A stretch of 38,337 nt of DNA, from NCBI GenBank assembly GCA_001275005.1, contig JWZX01002744.1, positions 1-38,337 on the forward strand, in the 5' to 3' direction. The notes beneath the pieces were generated by a model. It was not told where the DNA came from. It worked only from the letters and a program-made list of their open reading frames with translations, and ran no database searches. The position numbers and the translations under genes were made by a program. Source of the stretch: Chrysochromulina tobinii (Eukaryota > Haptophyta > Prymnesiales > Chrysochromulinaceae). Of this stretch, positions 36,701 through 38,337 are shown one piece after another (the first letter of the stretch is position 1; each line of letters opens with the position of its first letter).

Positions 36701-38337
36701 GCCACAAAGTTGATCGCGTTCGGAACGGTGCAGCCAAATATCGGTACGGCGCAGCCGCCGTTGACGCCCCCGCTGACTGGTACCGTGGCGTTGGCCGAGT
36801 AGCTCGGTGAGAAGGAGTCGGTGCAGCCCTCGAAGGCGCATGCGATCAATGGGACGGTGGCGAGCGAGTTGTAATTGATCGCGTTCGGGTGCATGCAGCC
36901 CGCGATCGGGTAGGCGCACGCGGTGCTGCCAAACGGCAGCGAGTACGTGGCATAACTCACGTAGTTGAGCGCGGACGAGACGGTGCACCCTTGCACGGCG
37001 CACGTGGAGGGCACCGCACTGCCCGTGGCCCAGCTCACGTAATTCTCCGCCCGTGAGTCCATGCAGCCGGCGAGCGGGTACTGGCACCTCGTGCCATCGG
37101 CCACGGTTGCCCTCGTGTCAAAGTTGAGCGCCATCGGGTCACGGCAGCCAACCCGATTGAGGATGCATGAGCCGTCGTTGAAGGTGGCGGCCGACATGTA
37201 GTTGAGCGCACTCCAGTCGGTGCAGCCGCGTACTGCCAGGCAGCCGGCCGCAAAGCAGCCGCCATTGTCAATTGTGGCGCGAGAGTTGTAGCAGGCGGAC
37301 GCCGAGTCGGTACATCCCAAGATGCTACGCGCGCAGCTGCCATCGTCCCGGGTGGCGAGAGGGTTGTAGCGACTCGATGTCGTGTTCATGCAGCCGAAGA
37401 CGGCGAAGATGCACGAGCCGTCGTAGCTCGTCGCCCTCGTGTCAAAGTTGATCGCATTCAAGGAGGTGCACCCGGGCACCACCAGTATGCCCACGCAGCC
37501 GCCCGTGCGCATCACCGTCGCGCCCGCGTTAAAGTCCGTAAAGCGGCTGTCTGTGCATCCCTCGAGCCGGAAGATGCAGCTGCCATTGTCACGCGTGGCG
37601 TTCGGGTTGTAGTTGAGCGCCGCGGGCGCGAGGCAGCCGCCAACGTAGTACTCGCACGTCCCGGACGCCACGTTGGCCATTCCGTAGTAGTTGGCCGCCG
37701 TCGAGTCCGTGCAGCCGCGCACCAGGTAACGGCAGCCGTACAGGCTTGTGGCATTGGAGTCGTAGTTGAGCGTGCCCGCGCTGACGGTGCACCCGAGCCT
37801 CGAGTACACGCAGTTGCCGCTGTTATTGTTGGCCGTGGCCACGTAGTTCGCGGCGAGCGAGTCGGTGCAGCCCGTGATGACGAAGTCGCAGCTGCCTTTG
37901 TCCGCCACTAGAGCGAGCGGGTTGTAATTGCTTGCGCTCGGCACGGTGCATCCGAGCGGCGAGGGGGCAAAGATGCAGCCGCCGGAGTCGGTGTTGGCGA
38001 GCGCGATATAGTTGAGCGCGCTCGCATTGCGGCAGCCGGGGATCGGGTAGGTGCAGCTCGTCTGTCTGGTCGCGTTCGGGTTGAAGTTGAGAGCTGTCGG
38101 ATCGCTGCACCCGTCGATTGCACCGAGGGGGTGTGTGAGTGTGTGCGTGAGCATGCGGTGCGGAGTGTCGGCGAAGAGAAGATGCCTCTTTGGCCCCGAG
38201 CGCTTCGTCAGGCGGCGGCCGGTTATCGAAGGGGGCGGAGGGGAGGGCGGCGGAGGAGAGGGCGGCGGAGGAGAGGGAGGCGGCGAGGGTGGCGGGGGCG
38301 AGGGCGGCTTTGAAGGTGGAATCGGTGGTCGACGAGG
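33784..38337 (-). CDS. Cys-rich repeat surface protein with one membrane segment, 5' end outside the window
   Basis: The frame is open from the window edge to the stop at 33784. The first ATG is 38154, but codons before it stay open and encode PPPPSP runs (38220-38320), so the start probably lies outside. About 24 repeats of roughly 26 residues (about 38115-36205) follow the pattern GCTDS.A.NY...AT.DDGSC, with two Cys per repeat. Next come Pro-rich linkers, a CSNTC...CDDGGPGAEY..C..GTDC.DCGPR module (35820-35940, LNR-like), a globular region (35395-35745), a membrane segment (35281-35352), the basic stop-transfer RRRKQR, and a 480-residue Ser/Pro-rich cytoplasmic tail with a six-Asp run. This is a type I surface protein, perhaps for adhesion or for cell-covering or scale binding; the ligand is unknown. 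Confidence 0.85.
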   Translation of the reverse strand, partial: PRRPPIPPSKPPSPPPPSPPPSPPPPSPPPPSPPPPSITGRRLTKRSGPKRHLLFADTPHRMLTHTLTHPLGAIDGCSDPTALNFNPNATRQTSCTYPIPGCRNASALNYIALANTDSGGCIFAPSPLGCTVPSASNYNPLALVADKGSCDFVITGCTDSLAANYVATANNNSGNCVYSRLGCTVSAGTLNYDSNATSLYGCRYLVRGCTDSTAANYYGMANVASGTCEYYVGGCLAPAALNYNPNATRDNGSCIFRLEGCTDSRFTDFNAGATVMRTGGCVGILVVPGCTSLNAINFDTRATSYDGSCIFAVFGCMNTTSSRYNPLATRDDGSCARSILGCTDSASACYNSRATIDNGGCFAAGCLAVRGCTDWSALNYMSAATFNDGSCILNRVGCRDPMALNFDTRATVADGTRCQYPLAGCMDSRAENYVSWATGSAVPSTCAVQGCTVSSALNYVSYATYSLPFGSTACAYPIAGCMHPNAINYNSLATVPLIACAFEGCTDSFSPSYSANATVPVSGGVNGGCAVPIFGCTVPNAINFVALANMNDGTCFVGGCTDSRARNYDAWALVDMGSCNLNGVGCTFSEAINFAPSATYDSGTCVVPGCLNSLALNFDPIATVVGVICLEARAGCTLSVASNFDVTANVAANVVCRVLGCTNSSLLGYTVEATINLDPSVEGACITPVLGCADSTAATFAPAVNVHLQSACTYSPPPPPSPPREVVVLRLLTAYSISELDAHPTSASVAAFVASIAAAGGASTAVDVTGQVRRLQSSGTSLPPLLLPPPPSPSPPPAHVCSNTCSGYAFDTWCDDGGPGAEYALCAHGTDCSDCGPRANLPPPSSPPTPSPPPPSPPPPSPPDTGPASAHGWIASLDWRLEFPRRVAVVAYVPFSNVALVHTLELPGLSTGLVARSYTTELTFWIQPLEPTPAAFAALLARLDANAAGASSFFSSVLGVPITQVRASLLSELSNSAPPEPPHAARLGVSGMDGAMAAAIFVPLALLLLLMGLLAVRWYSRRRKQRFTELRVVPDEDRMTTNNKAKTVANPFTGEAANEVQDESEGGEGGERAPRPRQWRPLGAAVVASAGVASAGGDVSERSGSSSPQFIRRGSIFATTTRARRSLRPYLNGMDDPDYQPSSLAVSSAFPTLAPDDDDDDPARKGPRTSRTAATSFGPLLTSLSGFLSRSATRLARLSLRGRVGFIAGSRYQPDRHQPGRPKSPPRDPAPVPRPSIEAVHLDTEAEPLPPSPMPRAAPSDAVLLELLRSIENAEAEPPSPTRDVALPRPADAVMGADAVMGTGMVATRLPRMSAVMSADAVTGTGMVATRLPRMSAAPPTGAIMAAPTGPARARSCGTTRHDALEPPRLAPSFSSVSLGAAVPPPHVSQRLPRLVAPGDAQGGAASLRSFAPGSTRSFTPGFASGTSEGNLATDVPALDALVGRGLAASQSTPALTTTRIQRVVPPQRARVAAPSFEPPVESMVERTLLAATQPEPGVVAAPSSVVEEEGPWKEGF
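34337..34468. repeat. 66-bp tandem duplication in the surface-protein tail
   Basis: Two units with period 66 bp begin CGAGGGAGGCGTGTGGCGAC at 34337 and 34403. They encode a duplicated 22-residue block containing TGMVATRLPRMSA. The period is a multiple of three, so the frame is kept. Confidence 0.85.

Noticed and set aside
1-38337. CRISPR arrays, bacterial-type operons and riboswitches
   Set aside because: None seen; introns, plastid presequence and gene spacing are eukaryotic.

Overview
This is nuclear DNA from a GC-rich single-celled eukaryote, most likely a photosynthetic alga with a complex (secondary) plastid. I infer a haptophyte. Three things point that way. Genes are interrupted by short spliceosomal introns, one of them of the GC-AG type. 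One protein starts with a signal-peptide-like stretch followed by an AFAP plastid-import motif. A large surface protein carries Cys-rich GCTD..A.NY repeats plus a CDDGGPGAEY..C..GTDC.DCGPR module, a combination I associate with haptophyte gene sets. The species cannot be named from the sequence.

Layout. From about 785 to 10955 lies a very long non-LTR retrotransposon (LINE-like) on the + strand. ORF1 has a coiled coil. ORF2 is split between two frames and carries an apurinic-like endonuclease, a reverse transcriptase (YADD), an RNase H-like domain and a C-terminal chromodomain. The element ends in a (TTAC)n tail and is flanked by a candidate 14-bp target-site duplication. It sits in a 74-bp repeat that recurs at 10961-11111 and 13728-13804. 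Next come two minus-strand 2-oxoglutarate/Fe(II) dioxygenase genes (11184-11978 and 12371-13645), separated by a perfect 64-bp inverted repeat. The second one is plastid-targeted and has a UVR motif.

A four-exon ankyrin/TRP-type cation channel (17883 down to 14136) and an MFS transporter (18254-19713) diverge from a shared 370-bp promoter region. A protein-kinase cluster follows: a TKL kinase (minus, 23196-20458), a casein kinase 1 (minus, 24873-23606), and divergently from it a pseudo-PP2C/ACT/TKL-kinase fusion (plus, 25285-28755). The right end holds, all on the minus strand, an unrecognised Ala-rich helical protein (32241-29170), a choline-kinase-like phosphotransferase (33538-32351), and a large single-pass membrane protein (33784 to beyond the window end) built from about 24 Cys-rich repeats.

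The host genes do not form one pathway. A signalling theme is visible (channel, transporter, three kinases, receptor-like surface protein), but that is only co-location. The most noteworthy items are the retrotransposon architecture, the pseudophosphatase-kinase fusion, the inverted repeat, and an intron that looks as if it was made by a tandem duplication.
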